From Helicobacter macacae MIT 99-5501 (GTDB lineage Bacteria > Campylobacterota > Campylobacteria > Campylobacterales > Helicobacteraceae): a stretch of DNA of 64,000 bases. The DNA is taken from contig NZ_KI669454.1 in assembly GCF_000507845.1 (NCBI RefSeq), forward strand, positions 310,001-374,000, read 5' to 3'. Under the pieces are notes generated by a model. It was given only the letters and a program-made list of their open reading frames with translations. It searched no databases and was not told the DNA's origin. This document shows, piece by piece, positions 1-7,935 of this stretch. The first letter of the stretch is position 1. The number at the start of each line of letters is the position of its first letter. The position numbers were made by a program, and so were the translations under genes.

Positions 1-761
1 ACCGCCAAATTCTCTACCAAATGATATTCTTTGATTTCTTTTTGATATAAAATCTTTTCTGTGAAGCGCAGTGATTCAAGCGGATTTAGAATGCTTTTAA
101 ATTTTGGGCTATTTTGCAAATCCATAACCGCCACAAGCAAGTAAGTCTCGCTAAATTCTCGCGCTTTTTCAAATTCATTTTGCGTTAGTCGCAGAGTGCC
201 ACTAGATTCGCGGATTCCTTTGATTTCGCACAAAAATTCATTTTGCGTGGTTTCTACAAAGAAATCATAGCCATCGCCATAAAGCCTAGCGTCCGTGATT
301 TTACCATTTTGCAAAATCTCAATCTCATTATAATTATGTAAAAAATATAATTCTGCTTCAAGCCCCGTGCTTTGCATTTTTTTAAACTTAGATTCAAGCA
401 AGGGGCTTACTTTGTGGGCTAATTCAATTTTATACTCTTTTTCTAGCATAAGTTTTACGATATTTGCAAACTCTGCGACATTTTCATCACCAAAAAGTGA
501 ATCAATCAAGTGCTTTCTATGGATATACGCATTGCCCTTTTGCCACCAGCCTTTGCGTGGATTATCAGGGAAAAAGTAGTCAAACAAATCCATACGATTT
601 TTTACCACACTTGCAGTTTTGACAATGCTTTTATCTACAAAAAAGTTAAAAAAATCTGTCTTTGTTTTGTAGCCAAACTCTTTGATAAAATCATTATCAA
701 ACTTTGCTAATCCATAGCCAAGCAAGTTTAGCAACTCATAATTTTCGTGCTTTTGGCTCAT
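1..761 (-). CDS. DUF3883-domain protein, cut by window edge
   Basis: The reading frame opens at an ATG at 761 (MSQKHENYELL) and stays open to the first base, so at least 253 residues are visible and the C-terminus is missing. Around residues 165-215 it shows a pattern resembling DUF3883 (the C-terminal domain of NO VEIN-type proteins): DGYDFFVE, then EFLCEIKG, then LTQNEFEKARE and YLLVAV. The D...EIKG core resembles nuclease-fold sites, and DUF3883 proteins often occur in restriction or defence loci; that role is inference. The N-terminal half (residues 1-120) is not recognised. No clear Shine-Dalgarno sequence precedes the ATG. Confidence 0.6.
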   Translation of the reverse strand, partial: MSQKHENYELLNLLGYGLAKFDNDFIKEFGYKTKTDFFNFFVDKSIVKTASVVKNRMDLFDYFFPDNPRKGWWQKGNAYIHRKHLIDSLFGDENVAEFANIVKLMLEKEYKIELAHKVSPLLESKFKKMQSTGLEAELYFLHNYNEIEILQNGKITDARLYGDGYDFFVETTQNEFLCEIKGIRESSGTLRLTQNEFEKAREFSETYLLVAVMDLQNSPKFKSILNPLESLRFTEKILYQKEIKEYHLVENLA

Positions 762-778
762 AGCTTAACCCTTGATTT

Positions 779-976
779 ATGAAAAATAATTTTGTGATTT
801 TATCAAAATTAAAATATTTGCGAAATATTTTAAGACTAAAAGAGGGCGAGATTGCTACGCTAGAGAAGCTAGAAAATTTGGGCTTTGATAGCGTGATAGT
901 AGAAAAAGAGAGTGAGGGAATCTACCGCATTGACATAATGCCTCTGCGCTCTTATGAGGATTTTATCCAAGTGTAG
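779..976 (+). CDS. Small hypothetical protein (65 aa)
   Basis: A 65-residue frame (MKNNFVILSKL...YEDFIQV) starts 17 bases from the divergent DUF3883 gene. Its composition looks coding: a basic N-terminus, then a run of acidic and hydrophobic residues typical of a small alpha/beta protein. There is no convincing ribosome site and I recognise no family. It may be a real small protein or a remnant. Confidence 0.35.
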   Translation: MKNNFVILSKLKYLRNILRLKEGEIATLEKLENLGFDSVIVEKESEGIYRIDIMPLRSYEDFIQV

Positions 977-1003
977 TTTGGTCTAGATTCTAGATTTCAT
1001 TTG

Positions 1004-1488
1004 CTAGATTCCATTTAGTGGATAAGGACAATACCTGCCCATATCTATACTCTCGTGCCTATCTTTTGGTGGATTATAATACGCCGTTATCACTTCATTT
1101 TGCGTTAGCGAGATGACTATGCAGAGATTTTGCCCTCCTTTATCTGTTTGCATCACTTTATCATCTCGCAAGACTAGCCTTTCATCATAGCCTTTCTCTT
1201 TGTGAGTGTTATTATACTCCACAATCATATTTGTAATCTTTGCCCCCCCCCCCCTAAACTCGTCCTATAAAGCAAATCATAAATATCTTGCTTTTTGAAG
1301 CTGACATTTCTTTGCCTGCATTTCTTGGATAAATGCTTGTCATCAATCGTTGTTTTTGATATATCTAGCTTGCTAAATTTGCTAATCAAAATTTTTAGCC
1401 CCCTCTCACTCATCTGGCTTATATGTCGCTTGATTTGAGTGCGCTTGGCTTTTCTTACATTGCCTATATCATTTTCTGCTTTTAGCAA
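1004..1488 (-). CDS. Putative phase-variable small gene, out of frame at a G12 tract
   Basis: Two abutting frames on the minus strand appear to be one gene. The first (1488 to 1225) starts at TTG with AAGGAG six bases upstream and encodes 87 residues, ending shortly after four glycines encoded by G12. The second (1228 to 1004, 74 residues) continues immediately. With 13 or 10 Gs the first frame would read straight into the second, giving about 160 residues. The C-terminal half (ERLVLRDDKV, then NLCIVISL, then EVITAYYN) resembles small nuclease or toxin folds only in overall layout, so no function is assigned. As read here the gene is off. Confidence 0.5.
1243..1254. repeat. C12/G12 homopolymer tract in a coding region
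   Basis: Twelve consecutive Cs on the plus strand. On the minus strand these are four GGG codons, after which the frame stops within six codons. Tract lengths of 13 or 10 restore a long frame, the usual sign of slipped-strand phase variation in Helicobacter. Confidence 0.85.
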
Positions 1489-1601
1489 GATTTTCTCCTT
1501 TTTTAGATTTTACCCTAGTCATTTTTCCCCTCACTTTTTTGGCTTGATTTTGTAGTATTTTTGTTTATTTATTTGGCTTATCTTGTGGATTATTTGGATA
1601 A

Positions 1602-2213
1602 TTACCCAAAATTTTCCACTATATGCGATTTCAAATCCCTCTCCCATTTGGGAAAATTTGGATTTTTATGCACATCATTTGCCATAAAGCTTGGCAAAAA
1701 CCGCGTGAATCCCAAAAACGCAAAAATCTTATAAATATGCGCAAACACTTCATCTACCCCGCGCCCATCAAAAAACTCTCCCACCTCATTAAACGCATAC
1801 AAAGGCGCGTTCCAAGTCGTGCTTAGCATCATCGCCTTGCCCGCGCACAGCCCGCCACTACCGTAGCGTTTGTTTATATCACCCCTGCTGCGCCCATCGC
1901 TTGCAAAAAGCACCCCTTGCGCATCAGGTCCTATGGCTTCATCGAAGTATTTTTTGACTATCCAAGGCTCGCCCATCCACCAGCCCGGGAACTGCAAAAT
2001 CACGCAATCAGCCCATTTCCACTTCTCTACCTCTGCTTTTGTGTCATAGCCCTGCGCGATATGGGTTAGCTGCACTTTTTTGCCGAGATTTTCTAGCTCT
2101 TTTTGCATTATCTCGCAAAACGCAAGGTTTAGCTTGCCCTTGCTTTCGCCATACTCCATACCGCCATTTAGGATAAGCACATTTTGGATTTTTTGATTAA
2201 AGTCGTGTTTCAT
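1602..2213 (-). CDS. mdaB: MdaB-like NAD(P)H quinone reductase
   Basis: A 203-residue flavodoxin-fold protein of the modulator-of-drug-activity B family, expected to reduce quinones by two electrons using NAD(P)H and so limit oxidative stress in the cytoplasm. The N-terminal beta strand and phosphate loop (VLILNGGMEYGESKGKLN) bind FAD; WADCVILQFPGWWMGEPWIVKKYFD is typical of the family, as is the GLCAGKAMMLSTTWNAP segment. The start is the ATG at 2213 because AAGGAG lies six bases upstream; a longer frame from 2243 lacks such a site. A good promoter precedes it, so it is probably monocistronic. Confidence 0.88.
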   Translation of the reverse strand: MKHDFNQKIQNVLILNGGMEYGESKGKLNLAFCEIMQKELENLGKKVQLTHIAQGYDTKAEVEKWKWADCVILQFPGWWMGEPWIVKKYFDEAIGPDAQGVLFASDGRSRGDINKRYGSGGLCAGKAMMLSTTWNAPLYAFNEVGEFFDGRGVDEVFAHIYKIFAFLGFTRFLPSFMANDVHKNPNFPKWERDLKSHIVENFG

Positions 2214-2269
2214 TTGATTGCTCCTTAAGTAGATTTTTGGCATTTTTTGCAGATTTGCAAAAAGAGCGC

Positions 2270-2275
2270 ATTATA
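2270..2275 (-). promoter_or_regulatory. -10 box for mdaB
   Basis: On the minus strand this is a perfect TATAAT 56 bases upstream of the mdaB ATG. No -35 box is obvious, as is usual for sigma-70 promoters in Campylobacterota. Confidence 0.55.
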
Positions 2276-2308
2276 ATCTATATGTGCAAAATGTGTAGAA
2301 AATTTTGC

Positions 2309-2314
2309 TAGAAT
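2309..2314 (+). promoter_or_regulatory. -10 box for the 2401-7634 gene run
   Basis: TTTTGC followed by TAGAAT matches the extended -10 pattern of Campylobacterota. It lies 87 bases upstream of the 2401 gene and diverges from the mdaB promoter. Confidence 0.5.
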
Positions 2315-2400
2315 TACGCCAAAATGATTTATTTAGCAGGTGCGTGGCATAAAGGCATAAAGAGTGAGTATGCTAGCACGATGCAACTTAGGGAGAAAAT

Positions 2401-3042
2401 ATGCTAGAGTCTATCCCCTCATACACCCCGCAAAAACGCAAACTCATCAAAAAGGGGTTTGACGCGCTAAGTGAAAGACGATATTTGGGTGCTATGAAGT
2501 TTTTTAGCGAGGCTTTGAGCCTAGATAGTGGCGATTTGGAAGCCAAAATCGGCGTGCTTATCGCTGATATAGCCACAGATTTTCCAAAAAAAGCAGAAGT
2601 GTTTAATGAGCTTTATCATATTTTGCTATCCACCACACCTCGTGCGGGCAGGGTGGATTTGCAAAGGCAAATGCTTGATTTGCTATCCTCCTTTGATGAG
2701 GGGCTAAGTGAAATCTCACAAACAATTCAAAAAGAGGAGAACCTTGAGTCTGAAGTCCTAGATGGCGTGGCGTATAAGGACTTTCAAAAAATGTGTGAAA
2801 CAAAGGGCTTCAAAGAAGTGTTTGAAAATCTTATTTTTAGCACCAAAGTGATTTTTACTTCTAGGGAGGATTTTTATACTTTTCTAAAAGACTTGATTGA
2901 AAATGGGTTTGAAAATATCGCGCTATCTTATATCGAGGATATGCCCCAAATCGTGCGCAACAAAGAGATTTTACGCATTATCCAAAACAAAAATGAGCTA
3001 GCCCAAAAAATAGCCCACAATCCCAAGAAGCTAAAAAATTAA
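2401..3042 (+). CDS. Conserved Helicobacter protein upstream of murE
   Basis: A 213-residue soluble protein starting with ATG after AGGGAG. Residues 15-45 (KRKLIKKGFDALSERRYLGAMKFF) look like one tetratricopeptide-type helical hairpin, and the remainder is predicted mostly helical. No catalytic motif or signal peptide is visible. Its place just upstream of murE matches the arrangement I remember for the hypothetical gene before murE in H. pylori. Function unknown. Confidence 0.75.
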   Translation: MLESIPSYTPQKRKLIKKGFDALSERRYLGAMKFFSEALSLDSGDLEAKIGVLIADIATDFPKKAEVFNELYHILLSTTPRAGRVDLQRQMLDLLSSFDEGLSEISQTIQKEENLESEVLDGVAYKDFQKMCETKGFKEVFENLIFSTKVIFTSREDFYTFLKDLIENGFENIALSYIEDMPQIVRNKEILRIIQNKNELAQKIAHNPKKLKN

Positions 3043-3120
3043 AAAAAAGCTAAAAAACTAGCAAAAAACTAAGAAGCTAAAAAAACTATGGTGAGCTAAA
3101 AATTAGCAAAGCTAGATTCT
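3028..3120 (+). repeat. Degenerate AGCTAAAAAA low-complexity stretch
   Basis: The end of the 2401 gene and the following gap contain repeated imperfect copies of AGCTAAAAAA and AGCAAAAAACT. It lies between two genes of one run and shows no hairpin with a T-run. Confidence 0.5.
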
Positions 3121-3198
3121 GCCCACAAAGAAAAAGCCAAAATCTTATATAAACCCAAACTAGCAAATCCACAAAAACAACCACCAAAAGCAAGCCAA

Positions 3199-4899
3199 AT
3201 GAAAATCAAAATCCCTGCAAATCTAGCCATTTTATCTAGGCAAAATCCAAAATACGCTAACAAAAAATACATTACCGATGATACAAGAGAGCTAGATAAA
3301 GACTCGTTGCTTGTCTGCACTAGGGGCAATGAGGGCTTTATCGACAAACTTTTGGAGGATTCTTGTAGCAATGCTTTGGATAGCTCTTTTTGTGATTCTT
3401 TGGCAAAAAGTCCTCTTAGAGATTTGCGAGATTTTATCATCACGCCCAAAGATTTAGCCACTATGTTTGCCCCACTGCCTAGCCTCGTGGCTATCACAGG
3501 GACAAATGGCAAAACCACCACCGCAGCGATTATTTATTCGATTTTGCTTGATTTGGGCTATACTTGTGGGCTGCTTGGCACGCGTGGAGCGTATAAAAAC
3601 GACAAAAAAATCCGCCCAAAAGGACTTACCACACCAAGCCTTTTGGAGCTGTATGAGATTTTGCTAGAATGTAGGGATTGTGATTTTGTGATTATGGAGG
3701 TTAGCTCTCACGCCATAGTCCAAGAGCGCGTAGCGGGGCTAGAGTTTGCCTCAAAGGTGCTTACTAATATCACAAGCGACCATTTGGACTACCACAAGAC
3801 TTTGGAGGAGTATATCCGCGTGAAAAATAGCTTTTTGCTTGATTGTGGCAATCTATCTTGTGGGGGGAGTGTCATCATCAATGCTGATGAGTCAAATGCG
3901 TGGCTAAATGAAAATTTTGGGGTGTTAAGCAAAGGCACAGAAAAAGACGCCGTCAAAAATACTCTCAAAAACTCCGTATTGTATTATGCTATTGAGCAGG
4001 GTAGGCTAGCAAAAGTAAACCTAAAAGCAGATGCTTATAGCCTAGATAATGGCATAAGTGCGCATATCAGCTTTGAGTGTAAAAGTGTGGGTAGCAAAGG
4101 TGGTAGCAGTGAGTGTGGTGGCAAAAGTGGCGAAGACAAAGATAATGACGATAAGAAAGGGCAAAAAAACTTTGAGCAAACACTCATAAATGCACATCTC
4201 TATGGCAAACATAATCTATATAATATCCTAGCTGCGATTTTGTGCGTGAAAAGCCTAAAAGAATCAAAAAAATCCGCTTCGCAAATCTCTTTGGAATCTA
4301 TCAGCGTGGCACTGCAAAATTTTGGCGGTGTAGAGGGGCGTATGGAGGTTGTAAGCCACTCTCCGCTTATCATTGTGGATTTTGCCCATACTCACGATGG
4401 TATGGAGCAGATTTTTGAGAGCTTTAGAGGGAGGGAAATCGCAGTTGTCTTTGGCGCGGGCGGGGATAGAGATAGGACAAAGCGACCAAAAATGGGGCTT
4501 TGTGCTTATAAATATGCCAAAAAGCTATATATCACAAGCGATAATCCAAGAAGTGAAAATCCACAAAGTATCATAGATGATATTTTAAGCGGGATTCCCA
4601 AGCCAAATCACAAGCAAAATCATAGGCGCGTAGTTTGCCAGAGTGATAGGGCAGAGGCAATAGCACAAGCCATAGAGGAGCTAGAATCAAATGAGGTTTT
4701 GCTTATACTTGGCAAGGGCGATGAGACTTATCAGATTTTAGGGGAAAGAACTATCGACTTTGATGATAGAGAGGTGGTAAGAGAGGTATTGGCAAAGAAA
4801 AATCTGCCACAAAATCTAGCGCAAAATGCCACAAAATCTAGCGCAAAAAATACCACAAAAACACTGCAAGAAGCACCTCCACAAAAAGATAAAAGCTAA
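3199..4899 (+). CDS. murE: UDP-MurNAc-tripeptide synthetase MurE
   Basis: Adds meso-diaminopimelate to UDP-MurNAc-L-Ala-D-Glu with ATP in the cytoplasm, a step of peptidoglycan precursor synthesis. The Mur ligase P-loop TGTNGKTTT is at residues 100-108, a SSHAI motif follows, and DNPR at 448-451 is the signature for diaminopimelate rather than lysine. The C-terminal domain contains GKGDETYQ. At 566 residues it is longer than usual. The excess is a Ser/Gly/Lys/Asp-rich insertion at about 294-325 and a Lys/Thr/Gln-rich tail of about 35 residues. The ATG at 3199 has only a weak ribosome site. It is followed five bases later by the FapA-like gene. Confidence 0.93.
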   Translation: MKIKIPANLAILSRQNPKYANKKYITDDTRELDKDSLLVCTRGNEGFIDKLLEDSCSNALDSSFCDSLAKSPLRDLRDFIITPKDLATMFAPLPSLVAITGTNGKTTTAAIIYSILLDLGYTCGLLGTRGAYKNDKKIRPKGLTTPSLLELYEILLECRDCDFVIMEVSSHAIVQERVAGLEFASKVLTNITSDHLDYHKTLEEYIRVKNSFLLDCGNLSCGGSVIINADESNAWLNENFGVLSKGTEKDAVKNTLKNSVLYYAIEQGRLAKVNLKADAYSLDNGISAHISFECKSVGSKGGSSECGGKSGEDKDNDDKKGQKNFEQTLINAHLYGKHNLYNILAAILCVKSLKESKKSASQISLESISVALQNFGGVEGRMEVVSHSPLIIVDFAHTHDGMEQIFESFRGREIAVVFGAGGDRDRTKRPKMGLCAYKYAKKLYITSDNPRSENPQSIIDDILSGIPKPNHKQNHRRVVCQSDRAEAIAQAIEELESNEVLLILGKGDETYQILGERTIDFDDREVVREVLAKKNLPQNLAQNATKSSAKNTTKTLQEAPPQKDKS

Positions 4900-4904
4900 A
4901 AACG

Positions 4905-7040
4905 ATGAAAGAATATATCGACACGACAAGCCTAGAGCAGCCTAAGCAACACACACTGCAAAGCCAAAGCATACAAAATTCGGGCTTTGAGCTAATCAAG
5001 GCTTGCGCAAATGTGTCTAAAGCATTGGCTGAATTTTGTGCCAAAAATCAGCACTACACACTGCAAAATATCGATTTTCGCCTCCAAAACCTACGCTTTT
5101 TTTTGAGTGAGGAAAATCCAGCTAGCGAGACTAAACCACTCTTAAGCAACGCGCTAAAGCCAATCCCAAAATTTGCAGATATTTTAGCCCTGCTAGAATC
5201 TAGTGATAAAGACTTCGCTTCAAGTGAGGGCACTACCAAAATAGAGCTAAGCCAAGCCCAGCTAGACGCGCTTATATCTTCGCCACTATATGATAGTGCG
5301 TATTTTAGCATTAGCCAAGTGTGTGATATGAGGGTGTTTCCTCGCGTGCTAGAGCCACTTTTTGCTTTAGAGATAGATTCTTTCAAGGTGGATATTTGCT
5401 TTGATGAAGCGTTTTGCATAGTCGAGGACAAGGGTTTTATCGAGGATTTTTATGAGCAAGTCAAAAGCGCACTTGCGCTTGGTGGTGTGATGCTTACTTG
5501 CAAAAATGAAGTAGAGCAAAATCTAGGGCTAATCCTAGAATCTATCGCTAAAAATCCTGCCAAAAAAAAGGAGATATTTTGCTTACTAAAGGCTAAAAAA
5601 TATGTGCCAAGCAAGCAAGCAAGGTTTAGATTTGTCCCGCAAGAGACTTGGGAAGCTAGCAATGGCAAAGCTCCACAAAATGCGGTATTTGGCGTGAGAG
5701 AGGGAGAGCAAATTGCATTTCTTTATAAGCCACTTTTGGGTAATGCTGGGCGAAATCTTTTTGGGGAGTATGAGACTCCAAAAAGTATAGATACACAAAA
5801 ACTTATCACCACAAGGCAGGAATATATAGATTCTAGCGACACGGTCGAAGCGATTATCTACACTGCTAAAAAAGAGGGATTTATCCGCATAGAAAATGGA
5901 GAGTTTAAGTTTTTCCAAATCCCAAGTGGTGCACTAAATACTCGCAACACTCCGCCACTGCTTGGTGGGGGGCATATAGATTTAGAAATATCTTGCTATG
6001 ACATTGCAGAAGATGCGATAGGTGCGGGCGTGTGGTGTGAGGTGGGAAGCCTAAAAACTCGTGGCTGTATCGCTGAAAACACACGGATAAAAGCCCACAC
6101 TCTAATCGTGCAAGGCTCTACACACAAAAGTGCGCATATCAAAGCCTACGCAGCCCAAATCCGCACTCACAAGGGCAAGCTAGAGTGCACACACTGCGCA
6201 ATAGAAAATCTAGATAATGGCGAAGTCATCGCACAAAATGCCAAAATCTTGCGAGCAAATGGCGCAAAAATCGCCACAGACACTGCTACAATCCACGAGC
6301 TAAAAAGCAATAATGTCGTGTTTTTTGCCAAGTCTTGCGCGATAGGACAAAACAAAGGCGGGCAAAATGAGATGATTTTTTGTGCCAATGCGGGAGGGGT
6401 GTTTGCCAAATGGAGCAAAAAAGCAAGTGCGTATTTTGCCACCCAAAAGGCTAGTATCTCAAAGCTAGCCAAACTTGCAGAAGTGTGGGAAAACAAGCAA
6501 GGAAGTGCGACACAATTTTTGCAAAAGATGAGTGGATTTACCGAGTATCAAAAGCAAATCGCACTAAAAGATGAGGCTTATGCCGCTAGATACAAAGAAG
6601 CACTTGCCCAAGCAAATGTAAGTCAAATCTTGCAAGGCAAAATCCAATCTTTGCAAAAGCAAGTCCTAGCCACGCGCAATCAAGCAATCACTAGCCTAAA
6701 AACTAGGCTAAAAGAGGCAAGCCTAGCCATAAAAGAAGTATGGGGGTATGATAACTATGTGTTTTTGGCAAAGCCAGATTTGAGTGCGCTAGAATCTAGC
6801 CAAGCTAGCAAAAAAAATATCCAAGATGGCAATCAAAATGATAGCCAAAATAATGCTCTAGATTCTAGCAAGGATTTAGATTTTGGTAGTGGGTTTTTTG
6901 GTAGCAGTGGGCTAGATAGAGATTTTGCAAAGGCATTTACAAAGGTAAATGCACAAAACGCGCTTGATAGCTTGGAGCTAAAAGAGGGGCAAAGCGGGGA
7001 AATAATCTTAGATGAGAACTTCAAACTAAAATCCAAATAA
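4905..7040 (+). CDS. FapA/DUF342 family protein
   Basis: A 711-residue cytoplasmic protein with the central DUF342 region. Around residues 365-470 repeated short strands (IGAGVWCEV, TRGCIAENTRIKAHTLIVQG, then KAYAAQIRTHKG) suggest the right-handed beta-helix of FapA. Residues 560-620 look like a coiled coil, as expected for the family C-terminus. DUF342 proteins are linked to flagellar assembly or polar factor recruitment in several bacteria; the role here is inferred. The tail (about 650-711) is Ser/Asp/Asn-rich. It sits between murE and ruvA in a tight co-directional run. Confidence 0.8.
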   Translation: MKEYIDTTSLEQPKQHTLQSQSIQNSGFELIKACANVSKALAEFCAKNQHYTLQNIDFRLQNLRFFLSEENPASETKPLLSNALKPIPKFADILALLESSDKDFASSEGTTKIELSQAQLDALISSPLYDSAYFSISQVCDMRVFPRVLEPLFALEIDSFKVDICFDEAFCIVEDKGFIEDFYEQVKSALALGGVMLTCKNEVEQNLGLILESIAKNPAKKKEIFCLLKAKKYVPSKQARFRFVPQETWEASNGKAPQNAVFGVREGEQIAFLYKPLLGNAGRNLFGEYETPKSIDTQKLITTRQEYIDSSDTVEAIIYTAKKEGFIRIENGEFKFFQIPSGALNTRNTPPLLGGGHIDLEISCYDIAEDAIGAGVWCEVGSLKTRGCIAENTRIKAHTLIVQGSTHKSAHIKAYAAQIRTHKGKLECTHCAIENLDNGEVIAQNAKILRANGAKIATDTATIHELKSNNVVFFAKSCAIGQNKGGQNEMIFCANAGGVFAKWSKKASAYFATQKASISKLAKLAEVWENKQGSATQFLQKMSGFTEYQKQIALKDEAYAARYKEALAQANVSQILQGKIQSLQKQVLATRNQAITSLKTRLKEASLAIKEVWGYDNYVFLAKPDLSALESSQASKKNIQDGNQNDSQNNALDSSKDLDFGSGFFGSSGLDRDFAKAFTKVNAQNALDSLELKEGQSGEIILDENFKLKSK

Positions 7041-7049
7041 GGAGCAAAA

Positions 7050-7634
7050 ATGATTTGTGGGCTAGTGGGAAATGTAGTCGAGCTAGGTGCGATGAGTGCG
7101 GAGATAGAGGCAAATGGCGTGGTGTATGAGGTGGCTTTGAGCGTGCAAACGAGTGCTAAGCTAAAGGCAGGGCAAGTCGCTAAGCTACGCACGACACATA
7201 TCGTGCGTGAGGATGCACAGCTGCTTTTTGGATTTTTAGACAAAGTTGAGCAAAGCACATTTGAGCGATTGCTAAAGATAAATGGTGTGGGACCTAAGGT
7301 GGCTTTAGCGATTTTAAGCACATTTAGCCCGCAAAGTTTTGCTTCATTAGTCCAAAGCAAAGATATAAAGCTACTCCAAAAAGTGCCCGGTGTGGGCGCA
7401 AAATCTGCAGGCAAAATCTTGCTTGACTTGGCTGGATTTTGCTCTCAAATACTCCAAGAAAGCGCACTAGATTCTAGTGATAAAGCAATGCCTGCAAATG
7501 AGACTCAAAAAGCTGAAGCAATCGCTGCTCTTGAGAGTTTAGGCTACAAGCTAAGCGAAATCAAAAAAGTCCTCCCACAAATCAGTGCTAGCGATACCCA
7601 AAATATCATCAAAGAGGCATTGCGACTACTTTAG
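7050..7634 (+). CDS. ruvA: Holliday junction helicase subunit RuvA
   Basis: A 194-residue protein of standard RuvA length. The N-terminal OB-fold starts MICGLVGNV, residues 70-125 carry two helix-hairpin-helix motifs (LLKINGVGPKVALAIL and LQKVPGVGAKSAGKIL), and the C-terminal three-helix domain that contacts RuvB follows (EAIAALESLGYKLSEIKKVL). It binds four-way DNA junctions and loads RuvB for branch migration. ATG follows AAGGAG by five bases and lies ten bases after the FapA-like gene. Confidence 0.95.
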   Translation: MICGLVGNVVELGAMSAEIEANGVVYEVALSVQTSAKLKAGQVAKLRTTHIVREDAQLLFGFLDKVEQSTFERLLKINGVGPKVALAILSTFSPQSFASLVQSKDIKLLQKVPGVGAKSAGKILLDLAGFCSQILQESALDSSDKAMPANETQKAEAIAALESLGYKLSEIKKVLPQISASDTQNIIKEALRLL

Positions 7635-7935
7635 GTGGGCTTCGTTGGGAAGTGGGATTATGTTTGTGCGAGAGGATTCTAAATACGCGCGCTAAAAAGC
7701 TAAATAAGCAAAATCAACACACAAGAAAGCTACCGACACAATAAGACTAGCCCTATAATCATCACATAATGAACTATGAGAAGTAAAAATATCTGCTTTT
7801 GAGTGTCAAAATGTGTAAAGACATATTGTATTTTTTGTGTTGGTAGTCTCATTTGGCAGGATTGTTTGGTGGCTTTTGTTTGAAAGGGGACTATTTGGGA
7901 GCATTTTGGGGCGGAGCAAAATTGCTAGAGAAATC
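7635..7935. other. Intergenic stretch, no supported feature
   Basis: About 300 bases between convergent ruvA and the SGNH hydrolase gene. A plus-strand frame at 7853-8098 lies mostly over the end of the opposite gene and is rejected. No strong hairpin with a T-run was seen. Confidence 0.5.
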
